From: Tropicibacter naphthalenivorans
GTDB taxonomy: Bacteria; Pseudomonadota; Alphaproteobacteria; Rhodobacterales; Rhodobacteraceae
Assembly (NCBI RefSeq): GCF_900176475.1
Contig: NZ_FWXX01000003.1
Location: 62,001 to 126,000 of the forward strand
DNA length: 64,000 nucleotides
Direction of reading: 5' to 3'
Below are positions 8,826 through 17,237 of this stretch, piece by piece. The notes under the pieces are model-generated. The model had not been told where the DNA came from. It worked only from the letters and a program-made list of their open reading frames with translations, and did no database searches. Positions within the stretch are counted from its first letter, which is position 1, and every line of letters starts with the position of its first letter. The translations under genes and the position numbers were made by a program.

Positions 8826-9695
8826 CTAACGCTTGCCATAGTACAGGCCGACGACATGCTCGGCCTGTGCAAAGAACAGCCAGCGCGCGGTGGCGACGCC
8901 CGCGATATGGCTCAGCACCGCCAGCGCTGCCCAGACATGCCCGAAGGGCAACAGCAGCAGCGCGGTGGGCAAGGCCGACATCAGCGTAATGGCGATGACG
9001 CGCAGCTTGGCCGCGTGCTTGCGGCCCACCACGTAAACCATCTCGCGCAGCAGATAGTTATCTCCGGTGTGCGGCGGCTCAAAGGCGCGGATATCGCCGC
9101 CCGTCAGCCCCGTCGCCGTGGCCATGGTCGTGCCAGAGCGGGCAAAGCGCCGGTCCCCGTCCCACCAGACCAGCCCCTGCACCAGCCCCGACAGCATCAG
9201 CAGCGGGATCGCGACACTCACCCGCCCCGACAGCAGCGCCCCGCCGGTCAGCGCCAGCAGCAAAAACAGCGCAGGCGTGCTCCAGTGATGCCAGCGCGGC
9301 ACCGTCCGCAGCTGGGTGTAGATCATCGCGGTGGTGAAAACCGCCCCCCCGCAGGCCAGCGCCCCGAGCCAGCCGAGCAGGCGCAGATCGACCTGCCACA
9401 GCACCAAAGCCGCGCCATAGACGCCCATCAGGGTCATCGCGGCGGCCGCGGCCCATGCCTCGCGCGAGAGCCAGCTGCTGCGCCACTGCGTGAACGCCTT
9501 GAGCGCGCGTTCGGGCCGCCCCAGATGCGCCGCCGACGCCAGCAAGCCCGCCCCCGCCAGCCCAAGCCCCAACGCAAAGAACACCAGCGCGACCCAGCCG
9601 GTGGGCGGCGTGCCATCCACCCCCAGCCAGAACAGCAGCCCGAACCCAAGGCCGGACAGCGTGGTAAAGGCGATGATCGACGGGGCGGGATACAT
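8826..9695 (-). CDS. soeC: SoeC, membrane anchor of sulfite dehydrogenase (DmsC-like)
   Basis: A 289-residue polytopic membrane protein with about eight hydrophobic helices. The N-terminal PAPSIIAFTT start and the LGRPERALKAFTQWRSSWLSREAW loop are typical of DmsC anchors. It would bind quinone and pass electrons from the SoeAB subunits to the respiratory chain. It is the last gene of the citrate synthase-soeA-soeB-soeC operon, 12 bp after soeB. The choice of SoeC over a DMSO-reductase anchor rests on the adjoining xsc and pta genes, since sulfite is released by Xsc. Confidence 0.8.
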   Translation of the reverse strand: MYPAPSIIAFTTLSGLGFGLLFWLGVDGTPPTGWVALVFFALGLGLAGAGLLASAAHLGRPERALKAFTQWRSSWLSREAWAAAAAMTLMGVYGAALVLWQVDLRLLGWLGALACGGAVFTTAMIYTQLRTVPRWHHWSTPALFLLLALTGGALLSGRVSVAIPLLMLSGLVQGLVWWDGDRRFARSGTTMATATGLTGGDIRAFEPPHTGDNYLLREMVYVVGRKHAAKLRVIAITLMSALPTALLLLPFGHVWAALAVLSHIAGVATARWLFFAQAEHVVGLYYGKR

Positions 9696-9707
9696 GTTCG
9701 GCCTCGC

Positions 9708-10457
9708 TCAGAGCTTCTCAAGGGTGCGGTCGAGCCAGCCCAGAAAGCCCTTTGGCTCTTGGGCGACGGGTTCCAGAAAGGGCGCAAGGACGCTGGCATC
9801 GTCCTGCCATCGGTCCTTGGGGCGGGGCGGCAGGTATCTGTTGGCGGGGGCAGTGCCCTGTTCCGGCATCAGCTCAAAGCCGCCTCGTTCAGCCACGAGC
9901 TGGCTGACCTCGGACGCAGGATCAGACAGATCGCCAAAGTGCCGCGCCCCCGCCGGGCAGGTGCGCACGCAGGCCGGGGTGCGATCCTGAGGCGGCAGAT
10001 TGTCGTTATAGATGCGGTCCACGCACAGGGTGCATTTCTTCATCACCCCCGCCGCCAGGTCCAGCTCTCGCGCGCCATAGGGGCAGGCCCAGGCGCACAG
10101 CCCGCAGCCAATGCAATCGCTTTCGTTGACCAGAACGATGCCGTCCTCTGTGCGCTTGTAGCTGGCCCCGGTGGGGCAGACGGTGACGCAGGGCGCATCC
10201 ACGCAATGCAGGCAGCTTTTGGGAAAGTGGACCAGCTGCGCGGGGGCGTCCTCGGGGCGCAGCTCATAGCTGTGAACCCGGTTGAGGAACGTCCCCGACG
10301 GGTCCGCGCCATAGGGGTCTTGGTCGGACAGCGGCGCGCCGTAATGCTCGGTGTTCCAGCCCTTGCAGGACACCACGCAGGCGTGACAGCCGACGCAGGT
10401 ATCAAGGTCGATCACAAGGCCCAGCTGGCGGTCGGTCTTGTCTGGCAGGCAGGTCAT
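9708..10457 (-). CDS. soeB: SoeB, four-cluster iron-sulfur subunit
   Basis: A 249-residue ferredoxin-type subunit with four cysteine clusters: CVGCHACVVSC near the N-terminus, CLHCVDAPCVTVCP, CIGCGLCAWACP, and a CTLC...CVRTCP pair. This is the DmsB/SoeB pattern for four [4Fe-4S] centres carrying electrons from the molybdenum subunit to the membrane anchor. The start overlaps the soeA stop by four bases (ATGA), so the two subunits are translationally coupled. There is no signal peptide, in keeping with a cytoplasmic SoeAB dimer. Confidence 0.87.
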   Translation of the reverse strand: MTCLPDKTDRQLGLVIDLDTCVGCHACVVSCKGWNTEHYGAPLSDQDPYGADPSGTFLNRVHSYELRPEDAPAQLVHFPKSCLHCVDAPCVTVCPTGASYKRTEDGIVLVNESDCIGCGLCAWACPYGARELDLAAGVMKKCTLCVDRIYNDNLPPQDRTPACVRTCPAGARHFGDLSDPASEVSQLVAERGGFELMPEQGTAPANRYLPPRPKDRWQDDASVLAPFLEPVAQEPKGFLGWLDRTLEKL

Positions 10458-13249
10458 GGGCGGGCCTTTGGTGCGGGCGGGACGGGGCTGGATTGCGCGG
10501 GGGTTGCGGGCTGCGATTGCGTCTGCGGAGGGGCCTTTTCCAACCGCACACGCAGGTCAAACCACGCCGCCTGCCCGGTGATCGGGTCAGAGTTGGACCA
10601 ACGCAGGCCATCGCCCTTGGGCGGCAGCAGCTCGTGGATCAGGTTGTTCAGAAGGAACCCCTTGGTCGCCTCTGGCGCATCCTCGGACAGCGCCCACGCG
10701 CCCTTGCGCTTGCCGATGGCGTTCCAAGTCCAGACGGTGTTGTCGTTCAGCGCCGCCATTTCCACCACGGGCACGGTGATCCGCCCATGGGCCGAGGTGA
10801 CATGCGCCCAATCCCCATCCTGCAACCCGTGCGCGCGCATCAGCCGCGTCGGCACATACAGCGGGTTTTGCCCGTGAATTTGCCGCAGCCACGCGTTCTG
10901 ACTGCCCCACGAATGGTACATCGCCATGGGCCGCTGAGTCAGCGCGTGAACGGGGTATTCGTCGGCTTGCCCTGTATCGTGTTCAGTATCGTACCACAAC
11001 GGCAGCGGGTCGAATCGCTCGGCCACTTGGGCGCGCAGATGCTCGGGCGGTTGATGTGGGCCGTGGCCCTGCCCCGCAAGGCGAAACCGCTGGAGCGGCT
11101 CGGCGTACAGCTGGAACAGGTAGGGCTGCGGCGCGTCATAGAACCCCATCCCCACGGCATAGTCCTGATACGCGCGGTTCCACGGCTTGTAGAACTGCGC
11201 CTCGGGCGGGATCGGAAAGGTGGCAAAGCCCCCGTTCGCGATGTAGCGGTCCAGCTGCTGGGCGTTCGGGGCACCTCGGCCCGTGTCCTCACCCGAACCA
11301 CGCCACCCGGCCAATGGCCCGATCCCCGGCTTGCGCTGATGCCGCGTGATGTACTCGGCGTAATCGGCATAGAGCGGCACGCCCCCCTCGACAAAACCCG
11401 GCAGCCCCAGCCGGTTCGCCAGATCGACCAGGACCGACTGAAAGCCGCGCACGTCCCGGTCCGGCGCAACCACCGGCCAGCGGATCGCATCGGCGGCGGC
11501 GTGCGGCTCGGAGATCGGGCGATCCAGCAGCGAGATACAGTCGTGCCGTTCCAGATAGGTGGTATCGGGCAGGATCAGATCGGCATAGGTCACCATCTCC
11601 GAGCTATAGGCATCCGAGTAGATGATCCGCGGGATCTTATACGCACCGTCCGCGTCGGTGTCGGTCAGCATCTCCATCACGGCGCGCGTGTTCATCGACG
11701 AATTCCACGCCATGTTCGCCATGTACAGCATCAGGGTGTCGATCTTGTACGGATCGCCCGCGTGCGCGTTGGAAATCACCATGTGCATCAGCCCATGCAC
11801 CGACAGCGGGTTTTCCCAGCTAAAGGCCTTGTCGATGCGCAAAGGCTGGCCGTCCGCATCCAGCGCGAGATCGTCTGGCCCTTGGGGATAGCCCAGATGC
11901 GGGCCGTCCAGCGGCTGATCCGGCGCGGCCTTGGCGTGTGGCTTGGGGTGGGCGTCGGCGGGCTTGGGATAGGGCGGTTTGAACCGCATCCCGCCGGGGG
12001 TTTCCACCGCCCCCAGCAGGATTTGCAACAGGTGCAGCGCGCGGCAGGTCTGGAACCCGTTGGCATGGGCGCTGATCCCGCGCATGGCGTGAAAGGCCAC
12101 GGGCCGCCCGGTCATGGTCGCGTGCCGCTCGCCGCGAAAGTCGGTCCACGGCTGGTCGATCTCGATGGCGTCCTCAAAGGCGGTCTTGGCCAGCAGGGCG
12201 GCGATGGCGCGGATGCGCGCGGCGGGAATGCCGCACCGCTCGGCCACCGCTTCGGGGGTGTAGGCGTCGGTCAGGTAGGTCTGGGCGATCTGGTGCATGA
12301 CGCTGCGGTGGGTCACGCCGTCTTGGACCAGCTCTCCGCGCAGGTCGGGCAGGATGCCGGGCGCGTCCCACGCCGCCAGCTTGCCCGTGTGGCGGTCGAT
12401 CACCTGCGGCTTGCCGTCCGCGTCGCGCAGGAACAGGCCAAAGTCAGCCGCCCCCGCCTGCCCGTTCACCAAGACCGGCGCATTGGTGTAGCGCGCAAGA
12501 TAGTCTAGGTCGATCCGCCCCGCGCTCAGCAGGCAATGCACCAGCGACAGGATAAACAGCCCGTCCGTCCCCGGCGTGATCCCCACCCATTCGTCCGCCA
12601 CCGCATTATAGCCGGTGCGGATCGGGTTGACGCCAATCACCTTGGCCCCGCGCGCCTTGAGCTGCCCCAGCCCCATCTTGATCGGGTTGCTGTCGTGATC
12701 CTCGGCCACGCCGAACAGCATGAACAGCTTGGTGTTGTCCCAATCGGGCGCGCCAAACTCCCAGAACGCGCCGCCCATGGTGTAGATCCCCGCCGCCGCC
12801 ATATTGACGCTGCAAAACCCGCCGTGCGCCGCGTAGTTGGGCGTGCCAAAGCCCTGCGCCCAAAAGCTGGTAAAGCTTTGCGACTGATCGCGCCCGGTAA
12901 AGAAGGCCAGCTTTTCCGGCGCGCTTTCCCGCAGGGGTTTGAGCCAAGACACCGCCGTTTCCAGCGCCTCGTCCCAGCTGATTTCCTCGAACTCGCCCGA
13001 TCCGCGCGGCCCCACCCGGCGCAAGGGCGCACGCAGACGCGACGGCGCGGTGTGCTGCATGATCCCGGCGCTGCCCTTGGCGCAGAGCACCCCTTTGTTC
13101 ACCGGGTGGTGGCGGTTGCCTTCGATGTAGGACACGGTGCCGCCGCGCAGGTGCACGTTGATGCCACAGCGGCAGGCGCACATGTAGCAGGTGGTCTGGC
13201 GTACCTCGTCCGAGACCGGCGGGCTCAGGGGCAGGTCCGGCTGGCTCAT
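10454..13249 (-). CDS. soeA: SoeA, molybdopterin sulfite dehydrogenase catalytic subunit
   Basis: A 931-residue molybdopterin oxidoreductase. The N-terminal [4Fe-4S] motif reads TCYMCACRCGI...GVLCAKG, followed by the MGD-binding domains and a C-terminal dinucleotide-binding domain with HSWGSQNAWLRQIHG. No twin-arginine leader is present, so it should stay cytoplasmic, as SoeA does and DmsA does not. SoeABC oxidises sulfite to sulfate and reduces quinone. The xsc/pta context supports this role; a polysulfide or DMSO reductase is the main alternative. Its ATG overlaps the citrate synthase stop by four bases. Confidence 0.85.
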   Translation of the reverse strand: MSQPDLPLSPPVSDEVRQTTCYMCACRCGINVHLRGGTVSYIEGNRHHPVNKGVLCAKGSAGIMQHTAPSRLRAPLRRVGPRGSGEFEEISWDEALETAVSWLKPLRESAPEKLAFFTGRDQSQSFTSFWAQGFGTPNYAAHGGFCSVNMAAAGIYTMGGAFWEFGAPDWDNTKLFMLFGVAEDHDSNPIKMGLGQLKARGAKVIGVNPIRTGYNAVADEWVGITPGTDGLFILSLVHCLLSAGRIDLDYLARYTNAPVLVNGQAGAADFGLFLRDADGKPQVIDRHTGKLAAWDAPGILPDLRGELVQDGVTHRSVMHQIAQTYLTDAYTPEAVAERCGIPAARIRAIAALLAKTAFEDAIEIDQPWTDFRGERHATMTGRPVAFHAMRGISAHANGFQTCRALHLLQILLGAVETPGGMRFKPPYPKPADAHPKPHAKAAPDQPLDGPHLGYPQGPDDLALDADGQPLRIDKAFSWENPLSVHGLMHMVISNAHAGDPYKIDTLMLYMANMAWNSSMNTRAVMEMLTDTDADGAYKIPRIIYSDAYSSEMVTYADLILPDTTYLERHDCISLLDRPISEPHAAADAIRWPVVAPDRDVRGFQSVLVDLANRLGLPGFVEGGVPLYADYAEYITRHQRKPGIGPLAGWRGSGEDTGRGAPNAQQLDRYIANGGFATFPIPPEAQFYKPWNRAYQDYAVGMGFYDAPQPYLFQLYAEPLQRFRLAGQGHGPHQPPEHLRAQVAERFDPLPLWYDTEHDTGQADEYPVHALTQRPMAMYHSWGSQNAWLRQIHGQNPLYVPTRLMRAHGLQDGDWAHVTSAHGRITVPVVEMAALNDNTVWTWNAIGKRKGAWALSEDAPEATKGFLLNNLIHELLPPKGDGLRWSNSDPITGQAAWFDLRVRLEKAPPQTQSQPATPAQSSPVPPAPKARP

Positions 13250-14391
13250 GGCGCGCTCTTGCGGTCGCTGATCGGCACATAGGCGCGCGGGTCCGGGCCG
13301 TTGTACAACGTCAAAGGCCGGATCAGGATGTTGCTGCGCCGCTGTTCAAGGCATTGCACCAGCCACCCCGGCATCCGCCCGATGGCAAAGATCGGCACGT
13401 AAAGGTCCATAGGGATGCCGTGCAGCTGGTAGATCACCCCCGAGTAGAAATCGACGTTCACGTTCAGACCGTGGCGGGCGTAGGGCTTCATCGCCTCGAC
13501 GACGGCCTGAAGGATTTCGTACCACTGCGGCGCGCCCATTTCCTCGCCCAGCTTGCGGACACCATCGCGCATGTGGCGCGCGCGCGGGTCTTCGGCGCGG
13601 TAGACGCGGTGGCCAAAGCCGGTGACGGGTTCGCGCGCGGCGCGCTTGGCCTTGACGTAGGCGGCGGCATTGTCCGGCCTGCCGATTTCGGCGACCATCT
13701 TCATGACGTCCTCGGCGGCGCCACCATGGGCCGGCCCGGCAAGGGTCGACAGGGCGGTGACCATGGCGCCGTGCAGGTTTGCCTCTGTCCCCACCGTCAC
13801 GCGGGCGGCAAAGCTAGAGGCATTGGCGCCATGTTCCGCGTGCAGGATGAAATCGACATCCGCCAGACGCGCCGCCTCAAGGCTGGGCTTTTCGCCTTTG
13901 AGCATCCACAGCCAGTTCGCCGCGTGGCTCAGGTCCGGGTCTGCGGGCACCGGGTCGCGGCCGTTGCGGATCGCCTCATGCGCCGCGATGATCATCGGCA
14001 CCTGCGCGGTCAGGCGGAGACCGTTGCGCAGGAACCCCTCCTCCGAGGCATCCTGACTGTCCGGCTCCAACGCAGCCAGAGCGCTGACGGCGGTGCGCAA
14101 GACGTCCATTGGGTGGCCGCCTTGGCAGGCCCGTATGATATCATAGATCGCCAGAGGCAACTGCCGCGCCGCCCTAAGCTGGTCGTCAAAGGCGCTCAGT
14201 TGCGCGGCGGTGGGCAGGTCGCCATGGATCAACAGGTAACAGACCTCTTCAAAGGTCGCATGTTCCGCCAAGTCGTGGATCGTGTAGCCCCGGTACAGCA
14301 GTTCGCCCTTGGCCCCGTCGATGTGCGACACCCCAGAGCGTTCAAAGTAGATGCCCTTGAGGCCGCGGTTGATCTTGACGTCTTGGGTCAT
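13246..14391 (-). CDS. Citrate synthase (short type; possibly 2-methylcitrate)
   Basis: A 381-residue citrate-synthase-family enzyme with the catalytic triad visible as AEHGAN (His), GFGHRVY (His) and NVDFYSG (Asp), plus GPAHGGA. Length and motifs fit the short bacterial/archaeal type that condenses acetyl-CoA (or propionyl-CoA) with oxaloacetate. AGGAG lies six bases before the ATG at 14391; an ATG at 14394 is equally in frame. Its stop overlaps soeA by ATGA, making it the first gene of the soe operon. The position suggests it draws acetyl-CoA made by Xsc-Pta into the TCA cycle, which is inference from context. Confidence 0.85.
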   Translation of the reverse strand: MTQDVKINRGLKGIYFERSGVSHIDGAKGELLYRGYTIHDLAEHATFEEVCYLLIHGDLPTAAQLSAFDDQLRAARQLPLAIYDIIRACQGGHPMDVLRTAVSALAALEPDSQDASEEGFLRNGLRLTAQVPMIIAAHEAIRNGRDPVPADPDLSHAANWLWMLKGEKPSLEAARLADVDFILHAEHGANASSFAARVTVGTEANLHGAMVTALSTLAGPAHGGAAEDVMKMVAEIGRPDNAAAYVKAKRAAREPVTGFGHRVYRAEDPRARHMRDGVRKLGEEMGAPQWYEILQAVVEAMKPYARHGLNVNVDFYSGVIYQLHGIPMDLYVPIFAIGRMPGWLVQCLEQRRSNILIRPLTLYNGPDPRAYVPISDRKSAP

Positions 14392-14421
14392 CATTCTCTC
14401 CTGCGGATGAATGGAGGCGAT

Positions 14422-15294
14422 ATGGCGGTTCTGGAACAGGCGATAGAGGCAGCACGGGCGCGGGGCGCGCGGGTGGTCTTTCCCGAAATGGAGGATGCGC
14501 GGGTCACGGAGGCTTGCGCGCGTCTGAGCGCCGAGGGGCTGTGCACCCCCGTGCCTTTGGGAGACGTCAGCGAGGCGCAAATCGCAGCGCTGGTCGAAGG
14601 GCGGGGCGTCAAGGAAGGCGTTGCGCGCCGGATGCTCGCCCGCCCCTTGTACCGCGCGGCGGCGATGGTGGCGGCAGGCGAGGCCGACTGCATGGTCGCG
14701 GGCGCCGACAGCCCCACAAAACGCGTGATCGAGGCCGCCAGCATCGGGATCGGACTGGCCGACGGCGTCACGGTGCCGTCCAGCTTTTTCCTGATGGTCT
14801 TCCCGGGTGGGCGCGAGATGATCTGGGCCGATTGCGCGGTGAACGTCGCGCCGGACGCGGCGGCTTTGGCCAGCATCGCGCGGGCGTCAGAGGCCAGCGC
14901 CAAGGCCTTGCTGCGATCGACCAAGGTGGCGCTGCTGTCGTTTTCGACCGGCAAAAGCGGCGCAGGAGACAGCGTTGACGTGGTGCGCGCGGCAGCCGAG
15001 GCCACGGGCTTTCTTGGCCCCATCCAAGCCGACGCCGCGCTGAACGCGCGGATCGCAGGCAAGAAAGGCATGGGGGACGGGAACGCCAACGTGCTGGTCT
15101 TTCCTTCTTTGGATGCGGGCAACATTGCCTACAAACTGGCGCAGGAATTGGCGGGCGCGCAGGCGCTGGGGCCAATCCTGCAAGGGTTCCGCCGCCCCGT
15201 CTGTGACTTGTCCCGCGGGGCAACGGTCGAAGATATCGTGGCGGCGACGGCGGTGACCGTCGCGCTGAGCCAGGTGGGCCAAATCTTTTCCTGA
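14422..15294 (+). CDS. pta: Phosphate acetyltransferase of the sulfonate pathway
   Basis: A 290-residue phosphotransacetylase (short Pta, catalytic domain only) converting acetyl phosphate plus CoA to acetyl-CoA. Motifs include VFPEMEDARV, GADSPTKRVIEAA and SFSTGKSG. GGAGG precedes the ATG. It is encoded on the plus strand, opposite to both flanking partners: it diverges from citrate synthase across only about 30 bp and converges with xsc across 39 bp. Its promoter must therefore lie within or against the citrate synthase 5' end. In sulfonate clusters I know, pta usually runs with xsc. Confidence 0.88.
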   Translation: MAVLEQAIEAARARGARVVFPEMEDARVTEACARLSAEGLCTPVPLGDVSEAQIAALVEGRGVKEGVARRMLARPLYRAAAMVAAGEADCMVAGADSPTKRVIEAASIGIGLADGVTVPSSFFLMVFPGGREMIWADCAVNVAPDAAALASIARASEASAKALLRSTKVALLSFSTGKSGAGDSVDVVRAAAEATGFLGPIQADAALNARIAGKKGMGDGNANVLVFPSLDAGNIAYKLAQELAGAQALGPILQGFRRPVCDLSRGATVEDIVAATAVTVALSQVGQIFS

Positions 15295-15302
15295 AAAGAT
15301 TT
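15281..15302. terminator. Perfect inverted repeat between pta and xsc
   Basis: Ten-base arms AAATCTTTTC / GAAAAGATTT around CT; the pta stop codon lies inside. With the second repeat two bases further on, it probably ends transcription from both directions. Confidence 0.6.
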
Positions 15303-15304
15303 GC

Positions 15305-15325
15305 AAATTCCTTAGAAAGGAATTT
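15305..15325. terminator. Second inverted repeat between pta and xsc
   Basis: Nine-base arms AAATTCCTT / AAGGAATTT around AGA. It is AT-rich on both sides and lies between convergent stops, consistent with a bidirectional terminator. Confidence 0.6.
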
Positions 15326-15333
15326 AGTCCCAC

Positions 15334-17109
15334 CTAGACATTCTGCGGTCGCATATCCGCAGGGTCGATCCCGGCCACCACGTTGGGCTTTTTCATCGCA
15401 TCGCGGCGGAATGGCTCGCCCAGTTCCTGGTTGATAAGCGCCTCGATCAGCGTGGTTTTACCCGCCTTCTGGTCGGCAATCGCCTGCGTCAGCGCCTCGC
15501 GCAGCTCGTCCATGGTGCGGGCCACCACGCCTTGCAGACCGCAGGCCTTGGCGATCCCGGCATAGCTCACGTCATCGTCCAGCTCGGTGCCGACAAAGTT
15601 ATCATCATACCACAGGGTCGAGTTCCGTTTCTCGGCCCCCCACTGGTAGTTGCGGAACACCACCTGCGTTATCGCGGGCCATTCGCTGCGGCCAATGGCG
15701 GTCAGCTCGGTCACCGAGATGCCAAAGGCCCCATCCCCGGCAAAGCCAACCACCGGCACATCCGGGCAGCCGATCTTGGCGCCGATAATGGCGGGTAGGC
15801 CATAGCCGCAGGGCCCGAACAGCCCCGGCGCGAGATACTTGCGCCCCTCGTCGAACGACGGATAAGCATTCCCGATGGCGCAGTTGTTCCCGATATCGGA
15901 CGAGATGATCGCTTCTCTCGGCAGGGCGCTTTGGATCGCGCGCCACGCCATGCGCGGGCTCATCCAGTCGGGCTTGTCGGCGCGGGCGCGTTCGTTCCAG
16001 CTGGTGCCGGGATCGTCGTCCTCGTGGGTCATCTCGGTCAGCTGCTGCGCCCAGCGCGACTTGGTCTCGGCGATTTTGGCCTTGCGGGCGTCGCGGCCTG
16101 CGTCCCCGGCGGTCGGAGCCAGTTGGCGCAGGATGCCGCACGCCACCTTGGCCGCGTCGCCCACGATCCCCACCGACACCTTTTTCGTCAGGCCGATGCG
16201 GTCGGGGTTGATGTCGACCTGAATGATCTTGGCCCCGGTCGGCCAGTATTCCATGCCGTAGCCCGGCAGGGTCGAGAACGGGTTCAGCCGCGTACCAAGG
16301 CACAGCACCACGTCCGCCTCCTTGATCAGCTCCATCCCCGCCTTGGACCCGTTATAGCCCAAAGGCCCGGCAAACAGCGGATGCCCACCGGGGAAAGCGT
16401 CGTTGTGCTGGTAGCCGACGCAGACCGGCGCGTCCAAACGCTCGGCCAGGTCCATCGACGCGGCGATCCCGCCCTTGGACAAGACCACGCCAGCCCCGTT
16501 CAGGATCACCGGGTTCTTTGCCTCGGACAACAAGGCCGCCGCCTCGGAGACCGAATTCTCGCCACCCGAGGACCTCTCAAAAACAATCGGCTCGGGGATG
16601 TCGATGTCGATCACCTGCGTCCAGAAATCGCGCGGCATGTTGATCTGCGCCGGCGCGCTGGCCTGATGCGCCTTGGAGATCACGCGGGTCAGCACCTCTG
16701 CCACGCGAGACGGGTCACGCACCTCTTCCTGGTAGGCGACCATGTCCTTGAACAGGGCCATCTGCTCGACCTCTTGAAAGCCGCCCTGCCCGATGGTCTT
16801 GTTCGCCGCCTGCGGCGTCACCAGCAGCAAGGGCGTGTGGTTCCAATAGGCCGTTTTCACCGCCGTCACAAAGTTCGTGATCCCCGGACCGTTCTGCGCG
16901 ATCATCATCGACATTTTGCCCGACGCGCGGGTGTAGCCATCGGCCATCATCCCGCCCGAGCCTTCGTGCGCGCAGTCCCAGAACTGGATGCCCGCCTTGG
17001 GGAACAGGTCGGAAATCGGCATAAAGGCCGAGCCGATGATCCCAAAGGCGTGTTCAATGCCGTGGCGCTGCAAAACCTTCACAAAGGCTTCTTCGGTGGT
17101 CATTTTCAT
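15334..17109 (-). CDS. xsc: Sulfoacetaldehyde acetyltransferase
   Basis: A 591-residue ThDP-dependent enzyme that splits sulfoacetaldehyde with phosphate into sulfite and acetyl phosphate (EC 2.3.3.15). N-terminal HGIEHAFGIIGSAFMPISDLFP, the Glu-bearing DCAHE segment, the QNGPGITNF loop and the ThDP motif GDGAFG...RNYQWGAEKRN match Xsc of Roseobacter-group bacteria very closely. AGGAG lies eight bases before the ATG. No taurine transaminase or dehydrogenase is present in the window, so the source of sulfoacetaldehyde (taurine, isethionate or another sulfonate) is not shown. A repeat cluster upstream may be its operator. Confidence 0.95.
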   Translation of the reverse strand: MKMTTEEAFVKVLQRHGIEHAFGIIGSAFMPISDLFPKAGIQFWDCAHEGSGGMMADGYTRASGKMSMMIAQNGPGITNFVTAVKTAYWNHTPLLLVTPQAANKTIGQGGFQEVEQMALFKDMVAYQEEVRDPSRVAEVLTRVISKAHQASAPAQINMPRDFWTQVIDIDIPEPIVFERSSGGENSVSEAAALLSEAKNPVILNGAGVVLSKGGIAASMDLAERLDAPVCVGYQHNDAFPGGHPLFAGPLGYNGSKAGMELIKEADVVLCLGTRLNPFSTLPGYGMEYWPTGAKIIQVDINPDRIGLTKKVSVGIVGDAAKVACGILRQLAPTAGDAGRDARKAKIAETKSRWAQQLTEMTHEDDDPGTSWNERARADKPDWMSPRMAWRAIQSALPREAIISSDIGNNCAIGNAYPSFDEGRKYLAPGLFGPCGYGLPAIIGAKIGCPDVPVVGFAGDGAFGISVTELTAIGRSEWPAITQVVFRNYQWGAEKRNSTLWYDDNFVGTELDDDVSYAGIAKACGLQGVVARTMDELREALTQAIADQKAGKTTLIEALINQELGEPFRRDAMKKPNVVAGIDPADMRPQNV

Positions 17110-17191
17110 GAATGATGCTCCTGAACGATGGCCGAGCGCACAAGGCCCGGTTTGTCGCCACCGTAGAGCCAGCGCGCAAGCGCGGATAGGG

Positions 17192-17220
17192 CCAGTTCGG
17201 AAACTGGGCTATAGCCAGTT
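17192..17220 (-). promoter_or_regulatory. Candidate operator upstream of xsc
   Basis: On the xsc strand, AACTGGC occurs twice as a direct repeat whose copies start 23 bp apart (17220 and 17197), with an inverted CCAGTT between them (17207-17202). MocR/GntR regulators such as TauR are known to bind direct repeats beginning CTGG upstream of taurine genes, so this may be a TauR-like site. It lies about 85-110 bp before the xsc start. The regulator gene is not in the window. Confidence 0.5.
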
Positions 17221-17237
17221 AAGGCCAATCGCCCCGA

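Noticed and set aside
10493-12508. 671-codon plus-strand frame opposite soeA
   Set aside because: Same signs of an antisense shadow; soeA motifs on the other strand are unambiguous.
8826-13249. Annotation as DMSO reductase DmsABC
   Set aside because: SoeA/DmsA families are similar, but the catalytic subunit lacks a twin-arginine leader and the operon adjoins xsc and pta, which release sulfite.
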